From: Reclinomonas americana ATCC 50394
Taxonomy: Eukaryota > Jakobida > Jakobea > Jakobida
NCBI GenBank assembly: GCA_048213135.1
Contig: PS015495.1
Location: 1 to 26,514 of the forward strand
Reading direction: 5' to 3'
Length of the DNA: 26,514 nucleotides
In this document: in pieces, positions 1 through 10,700 of the stretch
How positions within the stretch are numbered: the stretch's first letter is position 1
How the letters are laid out: every line of letters begins with the position of its first letter
Translations under genes and position numbers: made by a program
The notes under the pieces: model-generated
What the model saw: only the letters and a program-made list of their open reading frames with translations
Database searches by the model: none
What the model was told of the DNA's origin: nothing

Positions 1-605
1 AGGCTAGAGAAGAGAGAGAAAGTGAGTGAGAAAGAGAAAGAGAGAGGGGGAGAAATACACGAGAGAGAGCGAAAGGTGCCGTTATGAGTTGAGAGTCGTC
101 TCGAAAGCGCGACGCAATCTTCTCCCCCTCTCTCTTTCTCACTCGTTTACTCTCTTCTCTTCTCTTGCTTCTCCTTTCTCCTCTCTAACATACACACTCT
201 CTCTGTCTCTCTTCTTCTTATTCTTCTTCTTCTCTAGCTTCTCCTGTCTTCTGTAGCACGCACTCTCTCTCCGTCTTTCTTCTTCTTCTTCTTCTTCTTC
301 TTCTTCTTCTTCTTCTTCTCTTTTGCTTCACCCGTCTCTCTAACACACACTCTCTGTCTCTCCTTCTCGCTCTCCAATTTCTTTCTGCTTTTGCTCTTGC
401 TTCCCCTGTATTCTCTCTAACACACACACACACACTCAGTCTCTCCTTCTCTCTCCTTCTTCTTCATCTTCGTCTTCTCTACCCGAGCCTCTTCTGTCAC
501 CATACACACTCTCTCACTCACTTACTCTCTCCTTCCCCCTTCACTCCCTCCCTCTCCCCCTACCCCTTCCTCTCCCTCCCCCTCCTCCCTCTCCTTCTCA
601 CTCAC
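1..605. repeat. Low-complexity pyrimidine-rich DNA, DOCK intron
   Basis: The plus strand is almost only C and T, with a (TTC)n run at about 277-319 and many CTCTCT stretches. It follows the donor GTGAGT of the last visible DOCK exon (exon end 606, minus strand), so it is most simply read as intron. Open frames here are Ser/Leu- or Arg/Glu-rich shadows. I see no further DOCK exon. Confidence 0.8.
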
Positions 606-2633
606 CATCACCACGCTTGCTCTCGCGCAACCGCCAATTAAAGTACAGCGCCGTGTGCAAAATCTCATCGAAAACCAAGTAAAGTGTCTCGTCGCGCAGC
701 TCGGTACCCTGTCGAGCACAGTGAGCATCACTCGCATCTTCCTCCCCCCTCCTTCCCCTTGATCTGCGTAACCTCCACGCCGCTCTCATAGGCGTCGACC
801 AGCGAGGCCAAGATCGACACGCACACCGCGCGATCCTTCTCGCTGCCGTTCACGTAGCGCTTGACTTCGGCGATAAACACCGGCAGCACAATGCGACGCG
901 ACTCCTCCTGCACCAGCAAGTCGCTGCCGCACAACTTGCGAATCAGTTCCAGCTTGCCGACCACATGATTGCCCTTGATGTCGTGACGCTGGTCGGCCTC
1001 GATGTAGCTGACCACGAAATGCGCAATCTCCGAGTGCGAGAACGAGCCGGCCAGCGCTTCGAACATGGTGCTGATGTGCTGCGTGATGAAGAGAGGCGGT
1101 TAGCGAGTGGAAAGAGGGGGGAGAGAGACAAGAGACAGAGCGCGCGCGACTCACCTTGACTGTCTTGTCTTGCACGGCAATGACAAACGGCGGTTCACGC
1201 AGTCGCATCATGTCACACAGCGCCTTGTTCAGGTTCTCCACTTGCCGCCGGAACAAATTGGTCTCTTCGGCCGTGGTACGCGATGGGCCATCAAGAATCG
1301 AGTCTGTCGAGCACATGTGAGCAATTCACCAAGCAATACCCGAATCCATCATCACACACAGACCGGAAATGGAGGAGCGACCAATGATGGAGACCGTGCG
1401 ACTCTGCAAGTCCCACTTGAGCTTCGAGGCAATCACGAAGCGGAACATGTAGTCCAGGGCCTGTGCGTGAGGAGATGAGGAAGCCGACCCGACTTTTGGT
1501 GCAAGTCGCCGCCGCCGACAACGCACCTTGGTCAACTTCATGACCACATCCTTGTGTGAGCTGTCGGCGACATTCTGCAAATCCGACATCATGCAGTCCA
1601 GCAGCTTGATGTGCACACCGCTAAAAGTAAAGAAGCGCTCAATGTACTGGTCCAGAATCACGCGGCAGTTGGCGAATTTGGTGCCGGACAGTTGGCCAAT
1701 TGTGTACACCAAGTCGTCGTAGCTGCGCGACGGGTGAGTGACACAACGAGGGGAAACGAGTCTCAGAGTACGCAACACAAGCCGGCACACGGATTCCTCT
1801 TGCCGTGACATGAGAATGTGGAAGAGGGCATCGAAAATCTCGCGCAAAAACTGCACAGCGTTTCGTGAGTGTCACCTGCTGCTTGACTTTCGAGCAACCA
1901 CACAAACCTTGACGCTCTCTGTAAAATCAATGAATGAGAAGCGGCGCAGCAGCTCCTCCAGGTCGCCGCGGTATGAGCGCCACTTGAGAAGGCTGTTGAG
2001 ACACTCTGTGGGAGGCACAGGCTTCAGGTGAGCAAACAACTGCACACATGATAAGAGAGGTAAGCCGTACCGTCTTGCGTGACACGAGTGGAGACCAAAC
2101 GTGTGCGAATACGGAGCACCTCCTTTCGCAAGCCTTGCATCTCCGCTTGCTCAGCTGGGTGGGCGAAACAGAGGTGAGCACCGAGACGCTAACGTTCACA
2201 CAGGAGACGCCAGTGAAATCTCACCAGCCGACACGCGAATCAGGTCCTTGAGGGGAATGTTGGCCGCCGGCCCCGATGTGCGCAGCATGGGCACCGAGGA
2301 GACGCCATCTGGCACAATCAAGCCGTCTTGTGTTGCCACCTTGAACAGGCCAAAGGCGATGGGGTCCGGTTGGTGCAGCTTGTCTGTAGGGGGGAGGGAG
2401 GAAGGGAGGGAAGGGAGGAAGAGAGGAAGGGAGGGAAGGGAGGGAAGGGAGGAAAAAGGGAGGAAGGGAGGGAAGGGAGATGCAGGGAAGAGGGGAGAGG
2501 GAGGAAGGGAGGAAGGGAGGGAGGGGGGAAGAGAGGAAGAGAGGGAAAGAGGCCGGAAGGGAGGAAGGAAGGGAGGGAGGAAGAGAGGAATGGGGAGTAG
2601 GGAGTAGATCGGAAGGGAAACAGGAAGAGGGAA

Positions 2634-2675
<42 letters not shown>

Positions 2676-5600
2676 TGTCAGTCAAGCGCGACAAAAGTCG
2701 ACAGGCTAGTGCGACGGGACGCAACGAGGCTTCAGCGAGACGTGGTACAGCATGACAAACACCCACGAGTGTTCGAGCACATTCTTCTCCACCGAGAAGC
2801 GGATGGTTTCGCGCCATTGCGGCGTAGTGACGTGATAGTACACCGACGAGCGGTACTCGGTGACGGCGTCGAATCCGGACGCACGGCGAAGCGAGTTCTG
2901 CGGTTGTGAGAGAAATGGTAAGAGAGAGGAGAGAAGAACAGGGGACAAGAACTGCAGCGCACCGGGATAATGTCACCGCTTCCATTGACCAGGGCAACAG
3001 ACACCTCCACGCTCTTGGATTCGGCGCCCATGGTGCCAGATTCTAGAGTGGAGAGCGTCAGAGCCAGCAAAACGGATGACATGCGCACGACAATCAACTC
3101 ACCAAGCGTGACATAAAAGTCATTGCGGAACTCGGTCGGCTCAATGACTTCGGGGAAGCCGAACTTGGGCGTCCGGTTCACTTCCTGCACACGCAAGTTA
3201 TGACAGTGAGCGACGACAAAGGAGAAGACAGACTGGGTGCCGATAATAATCACTTACCCTCAGAGCCGGATTTTCGGCCAGAATCTGGTCCAAAGTGCCG
3301 GGGAACATCGTGACACCCACGCGCAATGCGGCGGGTCGCTGTGGTCGTTCCATGCCACCGGCGTTGTCGATCAGCACTGCAGGAGGATAGGGGAGGGCGG
3401 GGCAGCGTGAGAATAACCGAAAGGGAGCATGCAAGAAAGTAATGAAAGAAATGTAAAAAGAGAGAATGAGAGAAAACTAACAAACGAGGAAGAGTGATGG
3501 CGCAGATGTATGGGAAGGAGTCGCAAGAAAAGAAAGAGACGAATAAGCTGAACACGGCAAGGAGATAGAAAGAGAAAACATAGAAATGAACCTCGGAGAA
3601 AGTGAGAAGAGAGCACACCGTGGGGAAAGGAAATGCAGGGATACTGAGTATGAAGAAAGAAGAGAGAGAGAGAGAGATACAGAGCATGACAATAAGACCG
3701 AAGAGCCGAAGGAGCGGACGAAAGTGATAAGAAGAGACCGCAACGCCAACCACGGCAGCGGGAATGAGGGACAGTGAGAGAGTACACACAGAGATATCGT
3801 TCGTGTCGTCCTTCCTTCTCCTGTCAACGCAACAGTCATGCGCCATGGCAAAACTACCCTCATCACGAGGGCACATAAAATCCAACGGCTCCGGCATCCA
3901 CTCCTGCTCCTCGGCGAGATCCGTGCGCAGTACTTGGCCGGCCAGCGGCAGCACAGCGATGGCGTACGGGCGGAGATAATCAGTCTGCATATCAATTGAG
4001 AGATGAGTTTCGAGAGAAGGCAAGCACACGCAACAAGGGACACACACACTCTCTCTCACTTCTCCTGCCTCTCTCATTCTCTCACGGTCATGCAGTTCTC
4101 TCTCTCTCTCTCTCACTGTCTCTCTCGTCTCTCACTGCTCCTATTGAGTATTCAACAGTTATATGCGAAACAGGGGTGTTGAGAAAGTACATGTGCATGC
4201 CTGTCTGTCTTTGTACGTGAGTCTCTCTCCGTGAGTGCGAGGCTGACACGAGCGAGCGAGAGAGAGTGATGACGATTACGAGCGCTGTTCGTGAACTGTG
4301 AAAGATCCGCAACGCACCCTTGCACCCGGACGAGTCGGCTGATCCTGATGCACAGCGCCCTGGCGATAGACGCGCACCACCAGGCACAGTCGCGAGTTGA
4401 CATCGTCGCGCACAATGTCGGTGAAAATGGTGCGCAGATTGCCCAGCAGCTGGCGATCCACCGGAATGCCCGTGTCGGCCAGCTTCACACCGTAGTCCTC
4501 GGTGAGGAATTGTCGCTTCTCCATGCTGTAGAGCGACAAGAAGACGTGCATTGGCTCGCCCGTCTGCGCATGGGAAGCGGTACGTAAAGGCAAGATCAGA
4601 AATGAGGTGATGAAAGTGTAACGAGGTAATGGCCAGGCGCAACATTAAACGACATGCTCTTGATGTCCACCATGAAGGCGTAGGAGCCGTCGGACAGCTC
4701 GAGGCGGTCGGCAGCACCCGACATGCCGGCTGAGGGTGCCTTGCTGGCTGGTGCGCGGCGCTGTGGATATACAATCATGGGCACACACAGAAAGGCAAAG
4801 AAAGCGAGAGTGGGTGGGGGTTTGCGAGCAAGGGAGAGAAGGAGGGAAAGGGGGAGAGGTGGAGAGGGAAAGAGGGAGAGAGGGTGGGAGAGGGAGAGGG
4901 AGAGGAAGAGAAAGAGAAAGAGAAAGAGAACGAGAAAGAGAAAGAGAGAGAGAGAGAGAGAGGAGATGGAGAGGACAAATAAAGGGAGGACAAAACGCAG
5001 TCACACGCCATGACATTCATCACCCACACTCACCCCTTTCCTCCCGCTAATGAGATCGCTCTTGCGCTTCTCCTCCATGCGCCGGTGTTGCTCGTCGAGC
5101 AACTTGCGTTGTTGTTCCGTGTGCTACGCACGCAACTCAAGCAGTGAGCACAGACTCAACACGACAATCTCCACACACACACACACCGCACCTGACGGAA
5201 GAGCTCCACCACACCAGTGTTGAATTCGTCGGCACGCTGGCCCTTCTTCTCGCCCTTGGACACACGCACAATCATGTCGAGGTCGAGCATGCGTGAGCCC
5301 TCCTCAATTTGCTTGATGATGCGCACTTTGAGTTCCTCGCGTTGTGCCTGTAAAAGGAAACGTGAGCAAGAGACAGGCACGCTTGGTATACGGAGGTGGT
5401 GCACATACTTCAGAGATGCCTGCGGACATGATCTGCTTGCGCCAGTCGACCAGGTTGGTCATGCGCTTCTTCAGCATGTCGTACTCGCTGTGGCGTCCGT
5501 CCTGCGGCGGTGGAGGGGAAATGACACGAAGGGTGAGGGAGGGAAAGGACAAGAGAAGGGGAAGCGGATGAAGAGAAGCGCGAAGTCATTGACGGGCAGC

Positions 5601-6692
5601 AGGGCAACGAGATCAAAAAGAGGGGGGATTGCATAAGGCATGAAATAAGCAGAAGGGGAAAAGGAAAAGGGAGAATGAAAATATGGGCAAAATGGAATGA
5701 AATTCGAGTTGGGAGGGGAAGAAAGACACACATAGAGGAAACGGAACTCAACAACACGAATGCCAGGGAAGAGAAGAAAAGCGTAACGTGGGCAGCATGG
5801 AAAGAACGAAGCAGGAATGTGAAATGGCCGACAAGACAACCTTAGGGCAACACGACAAAGAAATCAACAGCACAGAGACCGCGGAAAAGGAGAAACGGCA
5901 AACATGAGCGGAGACGGGGGATGGGCGCAGTTTGCACAGAGAAAGAACAGCGGAAGGAATGGAAGCGGATGGAGTGAGAGCGAAAGAACGAGAAGAAAGA
6001 ACAGAAGACAGGAGAGAGTAAGAGGGACAGGTAAAGACGACGTGATGCATCCCTTCTCCCGCCTCACCTGCGCCAGCTTCTTCAACTCCAGTCCCCACTC
6101 GCGTAGCACATCAATCATTTCGTTCACCAGTGGGTCCTCATTCTGTGTGAGACCTACAGAACGAAGAGCCGCTGAATCGCCATGAGGCCTCGAAGCAGGG
6201 ATGGGAGAAACAAAGAACGCGGCGCGTGCGGGCGCACACCAACCTGCATGGGCGAGGGCGGCCTCGAGTGTGCCGTCGACCAACTCGATGTAGTTGACGG
6301 GGAAGATGCCCTTTTTCTTGGCGGAGATGAGGTAGCCCTTGAACCTGCACGAAGGGGAAGGGGAAGTGAGAAGAGGAGGGAGAAGGGATATGAAAGGGAG
6401 GGTGTGTGTGCGTGCGCGAGAGAACGTCATTGCGTGTGCAACACGCGATCAATTAGCCTCACTGCCTGTGCATGCATCTGAAGACCGAGCTGTGCAAATG
6501 CGTGTGTGATAGGACGACATTCTCAGCCTCTCTTCTGTGCCTGTGGACTCTCAAAGCCTCTCTCTGTCCGCCCGTGCTTCCCCTTTCTGCGTGCTTGCAC
6601 GCACCATCCACCCTTCTCCTCTCGCACTTCCACGATATCGCCCTTATTCAGCGACAGTTGATGCCGTCCGTTCGCAGCAAACGGATACACAG
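606..6692 (-). CDS. DOCK: DOCK-A/B family guanine nucleotide exchange factor (partial: SH3, DHR-1, helical middle)
   Basis: DOCK proteins activate Rac-type GTPases; DHR-1 binds phosphoinositides at the membrane and DHR-2 is the catalytic part. Twenty-two exons join in phase (high to low): 6692-6605, 6344-6244, 6153-6068, 5501-5409, 5347-5192, 5123-5034, 4760-4644, 4563-4318, 3984-3834, 3376-3258, 3184-3103, 3042-2963, 2897-2726, 2383-2225, 2154-2071, 2005-1908, 1850-1777, 1722-1527, 1460-1364, 1303-1155, 1078-773, 708-606, about 949 codons. The first two exons form an SH3 domain (VYPFAANGRHQLSLNKGD, then YLISAKKKGIFPVNYIEL). DHR-1 lies at about residues 430-585 (RNDFYVTL; YRSSVYYHVTTPQWRETI; DPIAFGLFKV). 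LLKWRS and LREIFDALFHILM follow as in DOCK1-5. An SH3 excludes DOCK-C/D. The initiator exon is not identified (6994-7117 is a gap) and DHR-2 lies beyond the left edge. Donors at 3834 and 1364 are the least certain; 3834 was chosen over an equally phased GTAGTT on homology length. Confidence 0.93.
2390..2680. repeat. GGAAGGGAGG-type purine tract and (GA)n in a DOCK intron
   Basis: A long purine-only plus strand built from GGAAGGGAGG variants ends in a (GA)n run at about 2638-2673. It fills most of the intron between the DOCK exons 2897-2726 and 2383-2225. That intron begins with the unusual donor GTTGCG. Confidence 0.85.
3400..3833. other. DOCK intron without recognisable coding sequence
   Basis: This intron between the exons 3984-3834 and 3376-3258 is A/G-rich on the plus strand. 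Its open frames are Ser/Phe/Leu-rich on the minus strand and look like shadows of composition. No domain or RNA gene is visible. Confidence 0.6.
4800..4970. repeat. GA-rich low-complexity tract in a DOCK intron
   Basis: Purine-only plus strand with AGAGAA and GGGAGA repeats and a (GA)n core near 4945-4962. It lies in the intron between the exons 5123-5034 and 4760-4644. Confidence 0.8.
5505..6060. other. Large DOCK intron, A/G-rich
   Basis: It separates the exons 6153-6068 and 5501-5409. The plus strand is dominated by A and G (GGAAGG, GAAGAA words). No conserved coding sequence, RNA gene or clear tandem repeat was found. Confidence 0.6.
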
Positions 6693-6935
6693 CTGCGGGC
6701 AGCGAAAAACAACATGATCAGCATGCGGAAATACACAAAGGCCCTCTGAAACTCGTCGTGGCACAAGAGAGAAAGAGGAAGAGAGAGAGAGAGAAGGAGA
6801 GGGAGGGAGAGGGAGGGAGGGAGACAGTGTGAGTGAGTGAGTGAGGGAGAGAGAGGAGATAAGAGAGAAACAACTGAAATGAAATCAGTCTCGTCCCCCC
6901 TTTCTCTCTCTCAACCTCCCCTCTCATGTGTGTAA

Positions 6936-6970
<35 letters not shown>

Positions 6971-7126
6971 GGGGAGAGAGGGCGAGAGGGAGANNNNNNN
7001 NNNNNNNNNNNNNNNNNNNNNNNNNNNNNNNNNNNNNNNNNNNNNNNNNNNNNNNNNNNNNNNNNNNNNNNNNNNNNNNNNNNNNNNNNNNNNNNNNNNN
7101 NNNNNNNNNNNNNNNNNCGTCTCTCT

Positions 7127-7175
<49 letters not shown>

Positions 7176-7635
7176 CGACCGCTCTCATCCTTTTCCTCGT
7201 TCCTCTTCATCGCTCTTCCTGTCACAATCTCGCGACGATCCTTCTCGCGTTTCTTTCTTGTCTTCGCTCTTGCTCTGCTCACCCTCCCTCTTCTTTCGCG
7301 ATCAACTCGTGTCTTCTCAATGGATGTCTTCACTCTTCGCCTTCTCTCATTCGATCGCTCTCAATGCTTCTCCTCTCTTCTTCTTCGCGATCCATCACTC
7401 GTTTGTGCTGTGTGATCGATCGCTCACTCCTCTCACTCTTCCTCCTCTCCCATTCGATCGCTTTCTTCTCTCTTGTCGCTCTTTCTTTGCTCACTCTCTT
7501 GTCGATTAGTCACTCTCGCAGTTCTCCTCACTCGATTGTTCTTCACACTTCGCCTTCTCTCATTCTTCCTTCGCTTCCCATCGCTCTTCTCTTCTCACAT
7601 TCCTCTCCTCCTCTTTCCCCTCACTCTCCCCCCAG
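6693..7635. other. Divergent spacer with GA/GT and CT repeats and an assembly gap
   Basis: It lies between the first visible DOCK exon (minus) and the first visible exon of the 7636-9656 gene (plus), so it should hold the 5' exons and promoters of both. Contents are (GA)n around 6779-6860, (GT)n around 6930-6950, N at 6994-7117 and (CT)n at about 7118-7173. The stretch 7174-7630 is a pyrimidine-rich tract with repeated TCTCATTCGATCGC words (7350s, 7450s). Neither initiator codon can be assigned. Confidence 0.6.
6994..7117. other. Assembly gap (N run)
   Basis: 124 N flanked by GA repeats on the left and CT repeats on the right, so the gap probably results from simple sequence. It may hide the DOCK initiator exon. 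Confidence 0.99.
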
Positions 7636-9656
7636 ATGCGCCGTCACCTTTGAGGTCTTTGGCGTTCGTTTGCGCGGCGAATCGACACAACAGCAGCAGC
7701 GGTCGCGTCGCAGCAAGCCAACAAGGCGACGGCGATCGACAGCGAGTGGAGGAGTGTGGTCGGTGGTGTTTCGCTTGTGGGATTTTGAGGCGATTGTGGT
7801 GCCGGTGGCGATGCGTGAAGATGATGATGATGACGGTGATGGAGAGGAGGAAGGGGAGCGGGAGTCGAGAAGGACGAGTGTGGTTCGCGAGTGTGTGCTG
7901 CGGACGACGCCGGGTGAGTGGAAGGGAAGGCAAAGGAAAGAGGGGAAACAGAGCAGAGCACAAAGGAGGCGACGAAGAAACCACCTCTTCCCCACTCTAC
8001 TCCACACTGCGCTCTGCTTCTGCTCCGCACTGCGCGCTCTGCTTCTGCTCCGCACTGCGCGCTCTGCTTCTGCTCCGCACTGCGCTGTTCCTGTCGTCCT
8101 CTCACTGATCCGCGATGCAGATCGACTCGCAACAGCATTGCAGTCGTCACCTCCTCTTTCCGTGACTCTGGCAGTGCCCGCACCACCCCCTGTTGCGTTG
8201 GATATGCCTTGCTGTTATCGACCCTTTACTCAATGATTATCGCTGCAGGCACGTCAAGCTTTGGCAGCTTTCGCCGCCTGCACTGTCTCGCTGGTAGATC
8301 GGTGGACAGAAGAGGTGCGCCTCATCATTCCTCTCTCTCTTTCTCTCCCACTCCCTTTCCTCATCCCCCTCCGTCTCCTCACAGTGCATGAGTGCCCTGT
8401 GCGATCCCTCCCGCGGGCTCGGCCGACAGGGCACGTTTCCTCTCACTGACGCCCTGGTTTGCGTGACTCGTTCTCGTCCAGAGTCGGCGATTGATCTCAC
8501 ACAGCGCTCTCCATGTAGGGCGCGGCCGTGGCCACGGTCTCCCTTCGCGTCTCCTTCTCACTACTGACGCCACCCGAAGCACCGCCGTCGCACATGAGAC
8601 ATGTTGCGTCGCTGTTGATTAAGGGCTGTCGTTTCTCTTGTGAGAACTCAATTGACCTCATCGACTCGGCAGTTCGAGAGAGTGTCCACGGCGCGCGTGG
8701 TACGCGGCCCGTCGCGTCGACGACAGCGTTCGGTGCCGGCCTCTGCACGCCAGAAACGACCAAAGTCGGCGGTGAGCGACCGAGACAATGTTGTGGACCT
8801 GGCACGCTACGTTTCGCCGCCACGAGTCGCCAGTCTGTTGCCTGTGCAAGGATCGCCCAAGCAAGCCTCACCTCCTGCTGCTCCTTCTTCTCCACCGCCT
8901 CCTCCACCACCGCCTCCACCACAACCATCAGCTGCCTCCCCCCGCTGGTCGGCGTCGCCACCGCGCACTCGTTCGCGGCAGCCGTCGTCGCCGCCAATGC
9001 CGACGAGATACGCGGATTTGCAAGAGGTGTTTTCGCGCGACGAGGCCGAAGTCGACGGCTATCGGCGCATGCTGGCCTTTTCTCAGGGTCGCGACTCGCG
9101 CGACGATGACGGCAGCGATGAGCGGGACGACGACGATGAAGAACTGAGACCATTGCAGGCACACGAGGAGCGATATGCATGGCGACACCACATGCGCCGC
9201 CGCAAAACGCAGAGCGTGTTGAGAGTTGCGACTGCACACTGGGAGAGGAGATGATGGCGGATCTTCACTTGTTCTGATTGGCTGGCGGTACGCAGACCTT
9301 CAGGTCGGCACAGACCGCACACCGCGTAGGCGGCGGCTTCCACATGCACGACTCGATGGCGTTGCGTCAATTGCCGGCCCAGGTGCAGCCGGGCAAGATC
9401 GTGCCGCCGGCCGAGGATCCACAGTCGCTGCTGCGGGTGATGAGGATCATGTTGCGTGAGAAAAGGGAAGAGTTGATGGGGGAAATGATAATATTGACTG
9501 TCGTACATGTGTCAGGGCATCGTATCATGCGAGAACGGCAAAGATGGGTGAGTTGTGCGTGGTGATTGATGGCTGTCAATGGCGAGAATGGCTGATTGAT
9601 GTGTTACAGACAAGTACTTGAACGAGCTCGCCGAAATGTATGCTCCAGTGTATTGA
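7636..9656 (+). CDS. Multi-exon protein of unrecognised family (5' end missing)
   Basis: Nine exons join in phase: 7636-7913, 8121-8191, 8249-8314, 8385-8514, 8580-8602, 8673-9224, 9296-9450, 9516-9547, 9610-9656 (TGA). The first visible exon enters in mid codon after CCCCAG, so one or more 5' exons are missing. The protein has a TFEVFGVRLRG start, a likely folded stretch WSVVFRLWDFEAIVVPVA, an acidic patch, and a helical part with SLVDRWTEECMSALCDPS. A long disordered Arg/Ser/Pro region follows (proline run near 8900-8925), then an acidic DDDD patch. The conserved-looking tail is LLRVMRIM, ASYHARTAKM, DKYLNELAEMYAPVY. Four of its eight donors are GTTGCG. I do not recognise the family. Support comes from phase agreement at every junction and non-repetitive protein sequence. 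The 23-nt exon 8580-8602 is the weakest call. Confidence 0.72.
8011..8090 (+). repeat. 25-bp tandem repeat, three copies
   Basis: The unit GCTCTGCTTCTGCTCCGCAC plus TGCGC starts at 8011, 8036 and 8061, an exact 25-bp period. It lies in the 207-bp intron between the exons 7636-7913 and 8121-8191. Confidence 0.9.
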
Positions 9657-9684
9657 TGAGTGCGTTGTGAGGACTACTGCAGGG

Positions 9685-9874
9685 ATGAGCGGCTTGTTCA
9701 CAAGCCCGCAACGCAAGACTCTTGATGTTGTTGCTGGATCCTTAGTCCCTGGACACTTGCTCGTCCAGCACGAGCTGGTGGAGCTGCATGTGGCGTACGT
9801 CGATGGATCGCCAGCCGCCTTTGTATTGCTCGACTTTCGACGAAGCCCCACACTTGCGCAGATTGCCAACTTTG
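9685..9874 (+). CDS. Hypothetical exon-like ORF downstream of the unrecognised gene
   Basis: An ATG 28 bp after the previous stop codon opens a non-repetitive frame beginning MSGLFTSPQRKTLDVVAGS and continuing through ELVELHVAYVDGSPAAFVLL. It ends at IANF with a canonical donor TTTG|GTGAGT; unspliced it stops at 9882. Amino acid use looks like a folded protein. No second exon is recognisable because the following 800 bp are degenerate tandem repeats. It could be the first exon of a gene, a decayed gene, or repeat-derived. Confidence 0.3.
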
Positions 9875-9889
9875 GTGAGTAGGCACACT

Positions 9890-10700
9890 CATACCAGTGG
9901 GCTTGCTGCCTTCTTCGACCTTGGACCACTCTCGCCTTTGACTCTTCAACTTTGTGCACTTGCACCGATGACTGTTGACCCTTGGCAGATCGACTGCGAG
10001 AAAACGGCTGATGCGTTCAGTGCGACTTGGAATCACACCCAGCAGCAGCCATGTGGATTCTCCAACACTCTTGATCTCATTGGACCCTGGATCCTCTTAC
10101 GCTGGCATCCGCGATTGGTAGAACACCAAGCAGGTCACGGCCTTGGCTATTGGCTTCCTGAAGCAGCGCATTGAACAGTAACCATGTGGAATTGCTGGCT
10201 TCTCCGACCTTGGACCACTCTCGCCTTTGACTCTTGTTCTTTGTATGCGTGCATCCATGGTGCTCTTGACCCTCTTGGAGATCTCCGCTGGCCAACAACC
10301 CGTCGCCCAAGCAGCGCATTCAGCAGCAATTGTCGGATTGTTGAGTTCTTCGACCTTGGACCATCTCGCCTTTGACTCTTGTTCTTTGCACGCGTGCATC
10401 CATGCCTCTTGGAGATCTCAGCTGGCCAACAATCCATCGCTCTTTGCTTCCTGGTCGCCAGTTCGTCACAATCAGCAGCATGCCAGTGGGCTAACTATCT
10501 CGCCTTTGACTCTTGTTCTTTGTACGCGTGCATCCATGCCTCCAGGAGATCTCACCTGGCCAACAACGCATCGCTCTTTTCTGCAGCAACTGTGGGATTG
10601 CTGACTTACCTCTCGTCCGAGGTCGACGTCCTCGTATGCACTCTTCCATCCAGTGGCTAGTGACCCCTTACACTTGCATGCATGGTCTCGGACCCTGTAG
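9890..10700 (+). repeat. Degenerate tandem repeat, unit about 134-145 bp, about five copies
   Basis: The core CTCGCCTTTGACTCTT recurs at 9931, 10221, 10365 and 10499, spaced 290 (two units), 144 and 134. The copy between 9931 and 10221 is more diverged. Around the core are shared blocks: TTCGACCTTGGACCA before it, TGTTCTTTGTACGCGTGCAT after it, then GGAGATCTCAGCTGGCCAAC and a CAGCAGCAATTGTGGGATTG-like block. Open frames on either strand are broken and shift between copies, so it is probably not coding. Confidence 0.85.

Noticed and set aside
1327-1335. Donor GGTATTG for the DOCK exon beginning 1460
   Set aside because: It would leave an intron of only about 36 nt. GTCTGT at 1363 has the same phase and gives a 60-nt intron like its neighbours.
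2221-2997. 258-codon minus-strand frame in the DOCK region
   Set aside because: Most of it reads the purine tract as Ser/Pro/Leu repeats. The true exons here (2383-2225, 2897-2726) use homology-supported frames.
6926-8236. 436-codon plus-strand open frame across the 6994-7117 gap
   Set aside because: It combines simple repeats, N and Ser/Leu-rich pyrimidine sequence. Only 7636-7913 and 8121-8191 within it behave as exons.
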